64,000 nt of DNA, from contig CAJTCR010000024.1 of the NCBI GenBank assembly GCA_910574915.1, positions 1-64,000 on the forward strand, read 5' to 3'. Origin of the DNA: Eubacteriaceae bacterium (GTDB taxonomy: Bacteria > Bacillota > Clostridia > Lachnospirales > Lachnospiraceae). A program made the position numbers and the translations under genes. The notes under the pieces were generated by a model. It saw only the letters and a program-made list of their open reading frames with translations, searched no databases and had not been told where the DNA came from. Positions 1 to 7,768 of the stretch are shown one piece after another (the first letter of the stretch is position 1; each line of letters starts with the position of its first letter).

Positions 1-502
1 TGGCCAATGGCAAACTCTACTCTGTGGAAAAGAGTAGGTAATCTATAACGAGTACCGAACTTACGTTCTTTTTGAGCGGTAGGTCTATTAAAGTTACCCT
101 TCTTCAAGAAAATCTTTTTTATTTTCCTCTTGACATTTCACCAAATTGCTTTCTTAATTCATTTTATCTTATACTGTCCCCCTGCTATAAAAATCCAACA
201 AAGAGTATGCATCTATTATAGCAAATCGGGGTTTTCAAAATTTGCTTTCCCAAAATAACACGATATAACACAATTCGTGAATCTTATTATGGAATATGTG
301 GATATAGCGCAATACATGGAATCAGAAGTATCATTTAACACGAAAATCGCCATACCCATGTCAAGTATTTTTTTAAGAACATTTAAACTTTTTGCCCGAC
401 ACCATTTACACCAAAATTGACACCATTTTATTGAAATCGTCACGCAAACAGATAAGTCCTGATAAAATAAAACCAGTGATTTTCGGCATTCTATAAAAGG
501 TG
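1..502. other. AT-rich left flank without a recognised gene
   Basis: This stretch is visibly richer in A and T than the phage genes to its right, and I recognise no gene in it. On the minus strand, positions 1-137 hold an uninterrupted reading frame running off the left edge. Its only usable start is a TTG near 107, with no well-placed ribosome site. It could be the start or a fragment of a gene outside the window. A TTGACA box lies at 130-135 on the plus strand, but no convincing -10 box follows it. The right limit is the point where the truncated terminase frame ends. Confidence 0.4.
291..302 (+). repeat. left copy of 12-base direct repeat, candidate att core
   Basis: GGAATATGTGGA occurs here and again at 33,215-33,226 in the same orientation. 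The six bases after it agree at four positions in the two copies. The copies bracket the whole phage region and the AT-rich cassette. A chance match of this size in AT-rich DNA cannot be excluded. Confidence 0.3.
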
Positions 503-982
503 TCATACACTCTGTAAACATCTGAAATTGTCCTCGTGGAAGCCCTGCATGTTTTCCGGTTTCGTAGCAGTTCTGGCAACTGCAAACCAACGTTTTTCAT
601 TGCCTTTCATGTAGATATACGTCTTGGTCCATTTCAATATTTCTGAAAGCAATGGAGACCTGCTCATCCACTTACTGATCTCCGACCACAACACATCATG
701 AAGCTGCTGCTTTGTTGGCGCCGTTGCAACGATTCTCGGATATGGAAAACAGCACAGAAACCAAAGCAGCGCTACCGCTTCTAATCCAGTCTTGCCAACG
801 CCTTGACCGGATTTTATTGCCACTTTCGGATTTTGTGCCAGGTCCATCAACGCTGTTTTCTGCCATCCATCCGGCTCAAAAAGCAATACTTCCCTGGCAA
901 ACAGCACAGGACTCCTGCGGTATTCCGGCATTTTCTTCCGAAAAAACCTTTTCCGCAAATCCCGCGATTTCTTATTCGTCAT
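503..982 (-). pseudogene. phage terminase large subunit, N-terminal fragment
   Basis: This is the N-terminal part of a DNA-packaging ATPase that cuts and translocates phage DNA into proheads. Walker A is visible as GQGVGKT at about residues 59-65, followed by the adenine-binding/Q-like region and a TAPTKQQ segment. The frame stops at 159 residues, against roughly 430-570 for intact proteins. The expected Walker B and the whole nuclease domain are missing: similarity ends around GFHED and about eight unrelated residues follow. The ATG at 982 was chosen because it has a GGAG site and overlaps the small-subunit stop by 11 bases, as is usual for this gene pair. The break at about 530 marks a deletion or rearrangement. 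Confidence 0.8.
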
Positions 983-1772
983 CCCAAGCTCCTTCTCCCA
1001 CAACAGCCGAAATCCAGTCGTCAACCGCATCATTTCCTGCGCTTTCGCTTTCTATCCTGGCCCTTTCCATCCTGATTTTTGACAATGCTTCGATTGCCTT
1101 CGTCTTTTTATTCTGGACAGAAGAAAGTTCCTGCTCCAGCCTGGCAACGATCAGGTCTTTATTTGTTGTATGCGTCTGGATGCTGTAAGACTTTCCAGGC
1201 AGGCGTTCTTCTTTATCCACCTTTTCCTGCTGCCTCCTGTTATATTCCGCTTCTTCGTCCTTGTCCTTAAAAGTCCGCTTTTCTTCAAACCGGGTAACAT
1301 CCGCAACTGTTACATCGCCCTTCTGCTCCCGGTATTTATTAATGGCCTTGAGGATTCTCCTTTCACGGATGGAAAAAAGCTGGATCTGTTCCATCAGCAG
1401 CTTTTCCTCTTCCTGTGGAACATTTTCCAAAAGTGCCTGCTCGTCTTCATCCAGGGCATCCATGAACACTGGCACATATCCTCCATGCTTCTTATGTACC
1501 GGAGGATTCGGATTGCCACATGCGCCTTTTGCATTCTGGTTACCTGCCTGGCCACCCCTTTTCCGCTTCTGCAACGTTGCACTTTTTTTGCTGCTCTTTT
1601 CTGCAACGTTGCATTTGCTTTTCAGGGATTTCTTTCCCCACCCATGCCTGTTCTTCCAGCTTCGGACGGTTCCATCGGAAACCCCAAGTTTCTTAGCAAT
1701 ATCAACCATTGCCATCCCCTCACGAAACAGCTTCTCGGCTTCCATCACTTTCTCACTCGGCGCCCTTGCCAT
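972..1772 (-). CDS. phage terminase small subunit
   Basis: This is the DNA-recognition subunit of the packaging terminase, 266 residues. The N-terminus (about 1-45) is a helix-turn-helix of the type found in PBSX/phBC6A51-like small terminases, with AKKLGVSDGTVRSWKNRHGW as the recognisable core. A basic, Gly/Asn-rich linker (QAGNQNAKGACGNPNPP) and a long charged helical oligomerisation region follow. The gene is intact and directly precedes the truncated large subunit. An AGAGGTGG ribosome site lies just upstream of the ATG. Its presence beside PAPS-reductase/ParB genes shows that the phage late operon starts here. Family call is by motif and context. Confidence 0.8.
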   Translation of the reverse strand: MARAPSEKVMEAEKLFREGMAMVDIAKKLGVSDGTVRSWKNRHGWGKKSLKSKCNVAEKSSKKSATLQKRKRGGQAGNQNAKGACGNPNPPVHKKHGGYVPVFMDALDEDEQALLENVPQEEEKLLMEQIQLFSIRERRILKAINKYREQKGDVTVADVTRFEEKRTFKDKDEEAEYNRRQQEKVDKEERLPGKSYSIQTHTTNKDLIVARLEQELSSVQNKKTKAIEALSKIRMERARIESESAGNDAVDDWISAVVGEGAWDDE

Positions 1773-1871
1773 ACCACCACCTCTCTTTGATTCGTTTTGA
1801 ACCGTGGGGAGATAAACGCTGCCATGCGCTGTTCCCTGTGACAGTCCTCACGAATATCGCATGTTTTATCA

Positions 1872-2393
1872 TTAAATCTTCGTTATAAACTCAGCTTTTG
1901 AAAATCCCTGGCCCTGTTTTATCATCATTTTCAAAAAATCCTCTTTTGTAAAGTCTGAAAGCCGAAATACCTCCTCCGGCCGCATTCCAAGCTGTTTTCC
2001 TATTTCGTTTACGGACTTTCCTTCGCCCATAAGCTCTCTGACAATCGCTTTCATCGGTCCAAGCAGATGCGTTCCCCTTGCCCTGTTATGGGTGACAGTC
2101 CCGTAAATATTCCCTGCTTTGTCCTTATGCTCCACAACTACCACCGGTACCCTGCCCTCAAGCATGGAAACCAGCGGTTCTTCCCCTGCGACTGTCCAGC
2201 GGTGGAACCCGTCGATAATCGTGAAATCCGGCCTTACCACAATCGGCAGCGTCCATCCATTGGCAAGGATGGATTGCTTTAGCAATTCCAAATTCTGCTT
2301 TGATACCTTATTCGGGTTATAGTCATTCGGCCTGATCCGGCTGCGTTCCACCCATTGCAGCGTTGACAGCGGATTTATTATTTTCCTATCCAT
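1872..2393 (-). CDS. ParB-like (IbrB-type) protein
   Basis: This is a 173-residue ParB/sulfiredoxin-fold protein. The conserved block is IRPNDYNPN, then a helix with LLKQSI, a VVRP strand and the GxHR-like IIDGFHR motif at about 40-90. A C-terminal helical region with a VNEIGKQLGMRPEEVFRL helix-turn-helix follows. The family includes IbrB, which is encoded beside a PAPS-reductase-like partner (IbrA), as here. The biochemical role of these pairs is not settled; ParB-like folds can bind nucleotides and some are nucleases. The ATG at 2393 has a GGAGGGG ribosome site, and the gene overlaps the end of the preceding PAPS-reductase gene by 8 bases, implying translational coupling. Confidence 0.8.
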   Translation of the reverse strand: MDRKIINPLSTLQWVERSRIRPNDYNPNKVSKQNLELLKQSILANGWTLPIVVRPDFTIIDGFHRWTVAGEEPLVSMLEGRVPVVVVEHKDKAGNIYGTVTHNRARGTHLLGPMKAIVRELMGEGKSVNEIGKQLGMRPEEVFRLSDFTKEDFLKMMIKQGQGFSKAEFITKI

Positions 2394-3534
2394 GAAGCAG
2401 CCCCTCCTTCTTTTTGGCATCTGTGATATACTTTCCATAAATCCTCTGATACAATGCCCGGAATGTCCGGAACTTCGGATCACCGGAAATCAAGCCTTCA
2501 TAAATTGCTTTACAGTCCTTATTATCCGCAATCACAGACACGCTCATAAAAAAATTCCGGTATCTTTCCGCCACATACCGCTTATGCCCCGCCTGAAAAT
2601 TGCCATCCATATCAGAAAACAGTTCCAAAAGCGCTGCCTTATAATCTTTTACAGGAGCCCCCTTTTCATTCTGCTTTCTAACAGCGGAACTTCTGCCAAA
2701 CATTTCACTGTCCCAGTACAGCGCTGCCAGATACGCATTTGGTTCACGTCTTATAATCCGTTCCATGAGATCCGGATAATATTCATTCAGTTTTACAAGG
2801 CTTCTGGCTGTATCAATGGAAAAAAACTGAGATACCCGCATTTGTCTACGGTTCGCCCCTGACTGCCATAAAAACAGATAAATTTCCGGTATATCAACTC
2901 TTTCCTGAAGCAGATACAGCCAAACATCCTGGTCTTTCCAGTCATAAATCGGAAATACCTGATGTCTTTTTGTAGCCCTGCTGCCAGCGCGCCCCATCGC
3001 GGCAATATAGGACAGCCTCTGCACAGATTCTGCCGTCCGAACTCCGGTTATTGTAACCCCATCCGAACACAGACGTGGCAGAAAATCCTGATAAGCGTCA
3101 ATCCGCGGTCTGAGCAGATGATGTGTGCATATGGCAAAGGAAGGCGGCTTTCTTACCCATACGTCTTTTTTATACCTGTCCCAGCATATAAATGTTTCAT
3201 CATTGGACAGTTCATTAAAACAGTTATAATGCTTTACCTCCAGGCAGAACCATTCAAACCTTGCACCAGACAGCAAAAATTTTTTTCGCCATTCCTTCAC
3301 CTTTTCTTCCATGCACGGAAAAATGGCTTCTTCATCAATAAACTGTACGGTAAGCTGTGCCGGATTGATTTCCCCTGACTGTATCATGGACATTACAAGC
3401 TGCGCAATACACAGGCTGTCTTTTCCGCCGCTGAAAGACATATATACAGGCAGCCCGTTTTCAAACACATTCCTGATCCTTATTCTTGCAGCCTGCACAA
3501 CATCGATGCTGGCTTCACATCTTTTTACAGCCAT
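2386..3534 (-). CDS. PAPS-reductase-like PP-loop protein (IbrA/DUF3440 type)
   Basis: A 382-residue N-type ATP pyrophosphatase-fold protein. The PP-loop SFSGGKDS lies at about residues 33-40. It is followed by an FIDEE segment, a CTHHLLRP segment and a second conserved patch (VTITGVRTAES) typical of IbrA-like proteins. These enzymes resemble phosphoadenosine-phosphosulfate reductases and the DndC sulfur-transfer proteins, but no reductive role is established for the phage members. The ATG at 3534 overlaps the preceding ParB-like gene by 10 bases. The TTG at 3558 is an alternative start. With the ParB-like gene downstream it forms an IbrA/IbrB-type pair. Inference: nucleic-acid or nucleotide modification. 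Confidence 0.8.
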   Translation of the reverse strand: MAVKRCEASIDVVQAARIRIRNVFENGLPVYMSFSGGKDSLCIAQLVMSMIQSGEINPAQLTVQFIDEEAIFPCMEEKVKEWRKKFLLSGARFEWFCLEVKHYNCFNELSNDETFICWDRYKKDVWVRKPPSFAICTHHLLRPRIDAYQDFLPRLCSDGVTITGVRTAESVQRLSYIAAMGRAGSRATKRHQVFPIYDWKDQDVWLYLLQERVDIPEIYLFLWQSGANRRQMRVSQFFSIDTARSLVKLNEYYPDLMERIIRREPNAYLAALYWDSEMFGRSSAVRKQNEKGAPVKDYKAALLELFSDMDGNFQAGHKRYVAERYRNFFMSVSVIADNKDCKAIYEGLISGDPKFRTFRALYQRIYGKYITDAKKKEGLLHG

Positions 3535-4160
3535 ATCTTTTTCCCGCACTCCGGACAAATGATGGATTTTCTTATTTCAGCGGCTTCTTCACCATCCGGA
3601 CTTTCCTGCCTGATTGTTACAGGTATTCCAGGATCAGGTACAGGTTCTCCCGCAGATTCCGGCGTCGTCTGCTGTATTTTCTGTTCTTTGCGTACAGCGC
3701 TGTCTTTCATCCTCTGGATTTCTTCATCATCCAGAGTGCCGTATTCCGCTATTTTATCCGTAACATCTTCGGCATCCGACACCATCTGTTTTAGGATTTC
3801 TTCATCAAATCCGGGAATATCCAGATCCCCTTGCAGCTCCTCCAGAAAGCAGTTCAATGTATCCAGGTTTTCAATCCCCAGGCTGAATATCTTATTGTCT
3901 GCGATCATCAGCTTCTTTTTCTGGTTCTCTGTAAGGTTGTCATACCGGTATACATCCGCTGTTTCTTTCCCCATCGCAATAAGGGTATCATACAGCCCGT
4001 TTCCTGCCAGAATGGTATTATTTTCATCAATGACAATCGGCCGTATCTGTCCGAACATACTTATGCTGCGCTGGAATTCCTTTAACTGCTGCTCTGTGTG
4101 TATCCTGACATTTTTTTCTGGCTTTACAAGGTCAGCCAGCTTCATTTTGATTATTTCCAC
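3525..4160 (-). CDS. ParB-like protein with C-terminal CxxC zinc motif
   Basis: A second, different ParB-like protein of 211 residues. The ParB core is at about 1-95 (LADLVKPEKNVRIHTEQQL, then ISMFGQIRPIVID, then ILAGNGLYDTL, in place of the usual GH-R). The middle is an acidic helical region with a Pro-rich linker. The tail carries CPECGKK, half of a zinc ribbon. ParB proteins of this kind usually sit beside DNA methyltransferases or PAPS-reductase-like proteins in phages. The GTG start at 4160 is favoured by GAGGA eight bases upstream. Its 3' end overlaps the downstream PAPS-reductase-like gene. Confidence 0.75.
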   Translation of the reverse strand: MEIIKMKLADLVKPEKNVRIHTEQQLKEFQRSISMFGQIRPIVIDENNTILAGNGLYDTLIAMGKETADVYRYDNLTENQKKKLMIADNKIFSLGIENLDTLNCFLEELQGDLDIPGFDEEILKQMVSDAEDVTDKIAEYGTLDDEEIQRMKDSAVRKEQKIQQTTPESAGEPVPDPGIPVTIRQESPDGEEAAEIRKSIICPECGKKIWL

Positions 4161-4221
4161 ATCCGCATCCTCCTGATCTGATATTGAAAGAGCGTCTGTG
4201 ATGTATGATTATTCCATCCAT

Positions 4222-4282
4222 GCTGTCTGCAAACAGCAAAACTGGCAGCTGATACTGAATCTGATCTGCGCCTGCTGCCAGT
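4222..4282 (-). repeat. two inverted repeats in the gap before the ParB-like gene
   Basis: ACTGGCAGC (4241-4249) pairs exactly with GCTGCCAGT (4274-4282). GCTGT (4222-4226) pairs with ACAGC (4233-4237). They sit in the 129-base gap between two genes of the same operon, just after the stop of the upstream PAPS-reductase-like gene. There is no strong T-run, so this could be a leaky terminator, an RNA-stability hairpin or a regulatory site. Confidence 0.45.
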
Positions 4283-4289
4283 GTAAACC

Positions 4290-5075
4290 TTATTTCAATT
4301 TATTTAAAAAATCTTGTGCGCTCTGAATATGTCCTGCCGCCTGATGCACAACCTGGCTGTCTATTTCATAAATTTCTGCCCACGCATTTTCCACGCTCCC
4401 GGTCCACTGCCTTGCCGGCCACGGATGTGTGCCGCAGAGATACCCGTTTTTCCAGCTATAGATTGGCGGCATTTCCAGATTATGATAATGAATATATGCC
4501 AGCATCTGCTCATGTGTCCATTCGGAAAGCGGACTGTATCTTGTTACCCCCTGTTTGTTGGTATAAACATTATCTCCCCTCCCCACATAGTTCCCATCCG
4601 CCCGCCGGCGCCCTAAAAGCAGCATATCCAGATGGTTCTCTTTATAATATTTTGACTGCCCTCTATGCTGGACGATCTGGAACCACATGGACGCATATTT
4701 GCTATTCTGTGGAAAAAGCATCTGTGGATGGGCGGCCAGCCATTTTATATCCTGTCCTGTATTGATTATGGACAATTCCGGCGGCTTATGGGCATTCACC
4801 CATTCTATAAATGCCGGATACTCCAAATTGCAGATAACAAGCACACACGGGCTTATACCGGCCTGTCTGCACAGTTCACCAAGTACCAGGGAATCCTTGC
4901 CGCCGCTCCACGCATAAGCAGCTTTCTTTCCTCTGGTTTTCTTTCGGATCTCTTTTACCGTCTTTTCGGCCAGCCGGTCCAGTTCTTTCTTTTGCACCAG
5001 CTTCTCAATTTTTGCAAGAGCCTGTATCCAGTCATCATTTTTAATCCGCTGTTTCCTGCCAAGCACATCACCCAT
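4290..5075 (-). CDS. PAPS-reductase-like PP-loop protein, second copy
   Basis: A PP-loop ATP-pyrophosphatase of about 261 residues, clearly distinct from the 382-residue paralogue. The PP-loop is AWSGGKDS at about residues 55-62. It has an EYP segment, the LLLGRRRADG motif, and the conserved WTHEQMLAYI and CGTHPW segments known from phosphoadenosine-phosphosulfate reductase-like phage proteins. It lacks the C-terminal ECGLH signature of true assimilatory PAPS reductases, so sulfate reduction is unlikely. The ATG at 5075 is chosen; a GTG at 5084 is also possible. The gene overlaps the end of the symporter gene, so the two are probably co-translated. Confidence 0.75.
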   Translation of the reverse strand: MGDVLGRKQRIKNDDWIQALAKIEKLVQKKELDRLAEKTVKEIRKKTRGKKAAYAWSGGKDSLVLGELCRQAGISPCVLVICNLEYPAFIEWVNAHKPPELSIINTGQDIKWLAAHPQMLFPQNSKYASMWFQIVQHRGQSKYYKENHLDMLLLGRRRADGNYVGRGDNVYTNKQGVTRYSPLSEWTHEQMLAYIHYHNLEMPPIYSWKNGYLCGTHPWPARQWTGSVENAWAEIYEIDSQVVHQAAGHIQSAQDFLNKLK

Positions 5076-6453
5076 TCCTGACACCCCGCCTTCTGCTTAT
5101 CATCAGAGCCAGTACACCGGAAAGAAGCACTGTCAAAAGGCTGCCTGCGGTTTTATATGCTGCAATCCCTTTGATATTGCCATACCCAAATACCGGAAGC
5201 CCGACAGCCATTGCTGACATAATCCCTATAACCACGCCTCGCGGCTCCAGGTTTATCCCTTTCAAGGTAAATACCGTGGGCAATAACGTAGAAGCTCTTA
5301 GCGTTCCATACATCAAAAATAAATGTGTCACTGTCAGCCCTGGTATATTGGCTATCGCAATCCCCACTGCCAGCAGCAAAACCATAGACAGTTTCATCCT
5401 TCCAAGCGCCTTTTCCTTTACAATGTCTGTTGTGAGCGACGAAACCGCGCACAGGTTGCTGTCAATCGTTGACAACAGCCCGGATACAATCATAAATAAA
5501 AATGGTATGACTGCCCATGCCGGGAGCAGGGCATTTACCAGCTCAAAATTGATAACCCCTGTATCTGCCGCGTCATACCCCATGCCTGCACCAACAAAAC
5601 CGAGTATACCCATAGACAATGGAACAATGCCAAACAGCAGGGCTCCGGCCAAAAATGCCCATCCTATCCTGTCTTTTCTGATGCAGAAAGCCCTCTGCCA
5701 AAAACTCTGATCTCCGAATGGCCCGGATAGAAGCCCGATTGCAGCCGGAAGGCCAAACTCCAGAAATATTTCCAATCCTCTTGCAGATAACAAAGAATTG
5801 GCATCCCCTGCGGCCCCTCCCAGCCCCATAACGAGCGTTTCCACCCCTCCGCCATTCTTTACACCAAAGACAACGAAACCAATGCTTACGGCCAGCATAA
5901 AAACCATCTGGATAGCATCTGTCAGCATGGACGCTTTGATTCCTGAAAACTGGGAATACGATAACGCAATCGCCGCCATCACGATTGTGACAGCCCCAAA
6001 TGGAAGCCCTGTCAATATACTGAATATCCTGCTGCCAGCCAAAAGCTGCACTCCCGTTGACAGTGCAGACAATGCGCAAAGCTGGAACAGGTACACATTC
6101 CTGACCGCCTTCGATTGATATCTTTGATACATATAGCCAGACAATGTGATTCCTTCTGGCATTTCTTTCCTTATCCTTTTTGCAAATGGAATAAACAGCA
6201 CCATACATACCACATTGGGCGCAAGGAACCAGAAAAGCCCTGCAAAGCCTCTGGCATATGCATTCTCTGCTGATGTAAACAGCGCAGGCGCCCAAATCCA
6301 TGTTGCAGCAATACTGAGCGCTGACATTCCCCATCCGGCATTCCTGTCTCCGACACAGAATCTTTCTGCATGATTCTCTTTTTTTGTCATAAGTACCGTT
6401 GCCCCAAGCATCATCAGCGTGTAGGCAGACAGTACAAATAAAGCCTTATTCAT
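5068..6453 (-). CDS. sodium:solute symporter family protein
   Basis: A 461-residue integral membrane protein with about 12-13 hydrophobic segments and the fold signature of the SSS family (LeuT-like). The N-terminus has FCVGDRNAGWGMSALSIAATW, the typical first-helix region of SSS proteins, and the central part has FSGIKASMLTDAIQM. These transporters use the sodium gradient to import small organic solutes; the substrate cannot be read from the sequence. A GGAGGG ribosome site precedes the ATG. It is the first gene of the block that continues into the PAPS-reductase/ParB genes and terminase, an odd place for a metabolite transporter. Inference: it may import a precursor used by the downstream modification-like genes. 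Confidence 0.85.
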   Translation of the reverse strand: MNKALFVLSAYTLMMLGATVLMTKKENHAERFCVGDRNAGWGMSALSIAATWIWAPALFTSAENAYARGFAGLFWFLAPNVVCMVLFIPFAKRIRKEMPEGITLSGYMYQRYQSKAVRNVYLFQLCALSALSTGVQLLAGSRIFSILTGLPFGAVTIVMAAIALSYSQFSGIKASMLTDAIQMVFMLAVSIGFVVFGVKNGGGVETLVMGLGGAAGDANSLLSARGLEIFLEFGLPAAIGLLSGPFGDQSFWQRAFCIRKDRIGWAFLAGALLFGIVPLSMGILGFVGAGMGYDAADTGVINFELVNALLPAWAVIPFLFMIVSGLLSTIDSNLCAVSSLTTDIVKEKALGRMKLSMVLLLAVGIAIANIPGLTVTHLFLMYGTLRASTLLPTVFTLKGINLEPRGVVIGIMSAMAVGLPVFGYGNIKGIAAYKTAGSLLTVLLSGVLALMISRRRGVRNG

Positions 6454-6532
6454 TTGATCCCTCCATTTCGTGATTCTGGAGGAGCTTCATGCTTTTCCTT
6501 TATCCGCCGTCTCCTTTCCCGGAAAAACTGCA

Positions 6533-6564
6533 TAAAAAAGGAAGCCTGACAACCGCAGACTTCC
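6533..6564 (-). terminator. Rho-independent terminator
   Basis: On the minus strand GGAAGTCTG, a 7-base loop and CAGGCTTCC form a stem with one mismatch, followed directly by TTTTTT. It lies between the late-regulator gene and the symporter. Early transcription would stop here, and the symporter-to-terminase block would need its own promoter or antitermination. Confidence 0.75.
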
Positions 6565-6650
6565 TCCGAAATATGATTTAGAATTTTACGAATACAATTT
6601 TCCCACTTTCATACTGTTATGTCAATGGAAACTTTTTTGAGCCGGTGGCT

Positions 6651-7241
6651 TCAACGTACATACAAGCCATCCACGCCAAAAATCAGGGCTGTCAATCTTT
6701 CGGTTGCTACTCTCAGATCTGCATAAACGCTGTCTTTTGACAGATTCTGCTTTTCCGCTATCTCTTTCACTGATAAAGTGTCCTCTGCCATATACATATC
6801 CCAGATTACTTCATACCGCCTCATATCAATATCCTTGTTCTGTGACTTGTCACAGTACGCCGCATACAACTCGAACATTGTTTCGATATGCGATACGATT
6901 ACTGCCGTTCTGGTTGCGCTGCGTTTAATGCTTTCAATAATGACTTCATTATTGTAGATTGACATCATAGATTCCAGTATATCCATTGCAGATTCTTCCA
7001 TCTGTGTACGGCCAAACACAGAATTTTCTGCGTGCTCTTTCAGCATATGATAATTCCTGAGAAGCAGTTTTGTGTTTCTCAGCCTTCTGTCCGCCCTTTT
7101 TCCAAGTTCTTTTTTCCGTTCCTGCTCGTATGTCTTAACGGCTTCCTTTGCGCCAATAGCAGCCGCTTTTTCGTATATATCTTTTAACTGATCCTGTGTT
7201 AATGTTACCAGAATTTTTCCGTCTGTTTTTACATGATCCAT
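6651..7241 (-). CDS. phage late transcription regulator-like protein (ArpU/sigma-like)
   Basis: A 196-residue, mostly helical protein. The C-terminal third carries a helix-turn-helix (LSVKEIAEKQNLSKDSVYADLR) resembling sigma region 4 and the ArpU/RinA-type late regulators of Firmicute phages. The N-terminal half is charged and helical. Position supports this: it is the last early gene before terminase in the usual layout, although here the symporter block intervenes. The ATG at 7241 has GGAGGG eight bases upstream; an upstream start at 7298 is less likely. Function is inferred from fold and position. Confidence 0.6.
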   Translation of the reverse strand: MDHVKTDGKILVTLTQDQLKDIYEKAAAIGAKEAVKTYEQERKKELGKRADRRLRNTKLLLRNYHMLKEHAENSVFGRTQMEESAMDILESMMSIYNNEVIIESIKRSATRTAVIVSHIETMFELYAAYCDKSQNKDIDMRRYEVIWDMYMAEDTLSVKEIAEKQNLSKDSVYADLRVATERLTALIFGVDGLYVR

Positions 7242-7273
7242 GCTGATTGCCCTCCATATTTTACTTCTATTTT

Positions 7274-7290
7274 CTATCAGATTATGATAG
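7274..7290. promoter_or_regulatory. inverted repeat upstream of the late-regulator gene
   Basis: CTATCA, five bases and TGATAG form a perfect inverted repeat 33 bases before the start codon, in AT-rich DNA. It could be an operator. No clear -35/-10 pair could be assigned. Confidence 0.3.
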
Positions 7291-7335
7291 AATATCATTG
7301 TCTGTTGGAGGGTTGCGAAAGCGCTCTCCTTTTCC

Positions 7336-7539
7336 TTATAAATCCGCCAGATAATCTTTCAGCTCCATCTGTCCTGGTATATCGTAACAAGGAACTTCCG
7401 GTGCCGGATGGGATGTACCTGCTTTTGCTTTCTTTGCTGCTTTTAAACTGCCAGACACTTTCCCGTAGCAGACCGGGCCATATCCAAGTTCCAGGCTTTT
7501 CGGGCTGCTCAGTTTTCTACCACAGATTAAGCATATCAC
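7336..7539 (-). CDS. DUF6011-type small zinc-binding protein
   Basis: A 67-residue protein beginning MICLICGRKLSSPKSLELGYGP and then VCYGK. The pattern CxxC near the start and a further Cys after the GYGPVC block is typical of the small DUF6011 phage proteins, likely a zinc knuckle. The start is GTG, with GGGGGA from the end of the upstream gene acting as its ribosome site. The two genes are therefore coupled. No specific function is known. Confidence 0.65.
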   Translation of the reverse strand: MICLICGRKLSSPKSLELGYGPVCYGKVSGSLKAAKKAKAGTSHPAPEVPCYDIPGQMELKDYLADL

Positions 7540-7542
7540 AGT

Positions 7543-7716
7543 TTATCCCCCCGCTTCCTGCCTTTCCGGCTCCTTTTTAATACACGGAGCGTTCAGCACA
7601 TTTTTAACCGGAAGCCCGTAAAAACTGCTGTTTTCCCCTCTGCATACCGCTTCACCGTTTTCATTCCTGCTATAACAGCAGGCCATGCAGAAATTCCTAT
7701 ATCCAAGTGCATCCAT
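7543..7716 (-). CDS. small cysteine-rich phage protein
   Basis: A 57-residue open frame found by reading the gap. It starts MDALGYRNFC and has five cysteines in the first 26 residues or so (FCMACCYSR, then AVCRG), which suggests metal binding. A GGCAGAGAG-like site precedes the ATG. Its GGGGGATAA end supplies the ribosome site of the DUF6011-like gene, which supports it as a real coding sequence. I do not recognise the family. Confidence 0.55.
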   Translation of the reverse strand: MDALGYRNFCMACCYSRNENGEAVCRGENSSFYGLPVKNVLNAPCIKKEPERQEAGG

Positions 7717-7768
7717 AACTCTCTGCCTTCCTTTCCGATCTTCTTCCGCATTTACTGGATTTTGCCCA

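Noticed and set aside
1..502. Second copy of the guaA 3' end as attachment site
   Set aside because: The last bases of guaA were looked for in the left flank and not found, so integration at guaA is not supported by sequence here.
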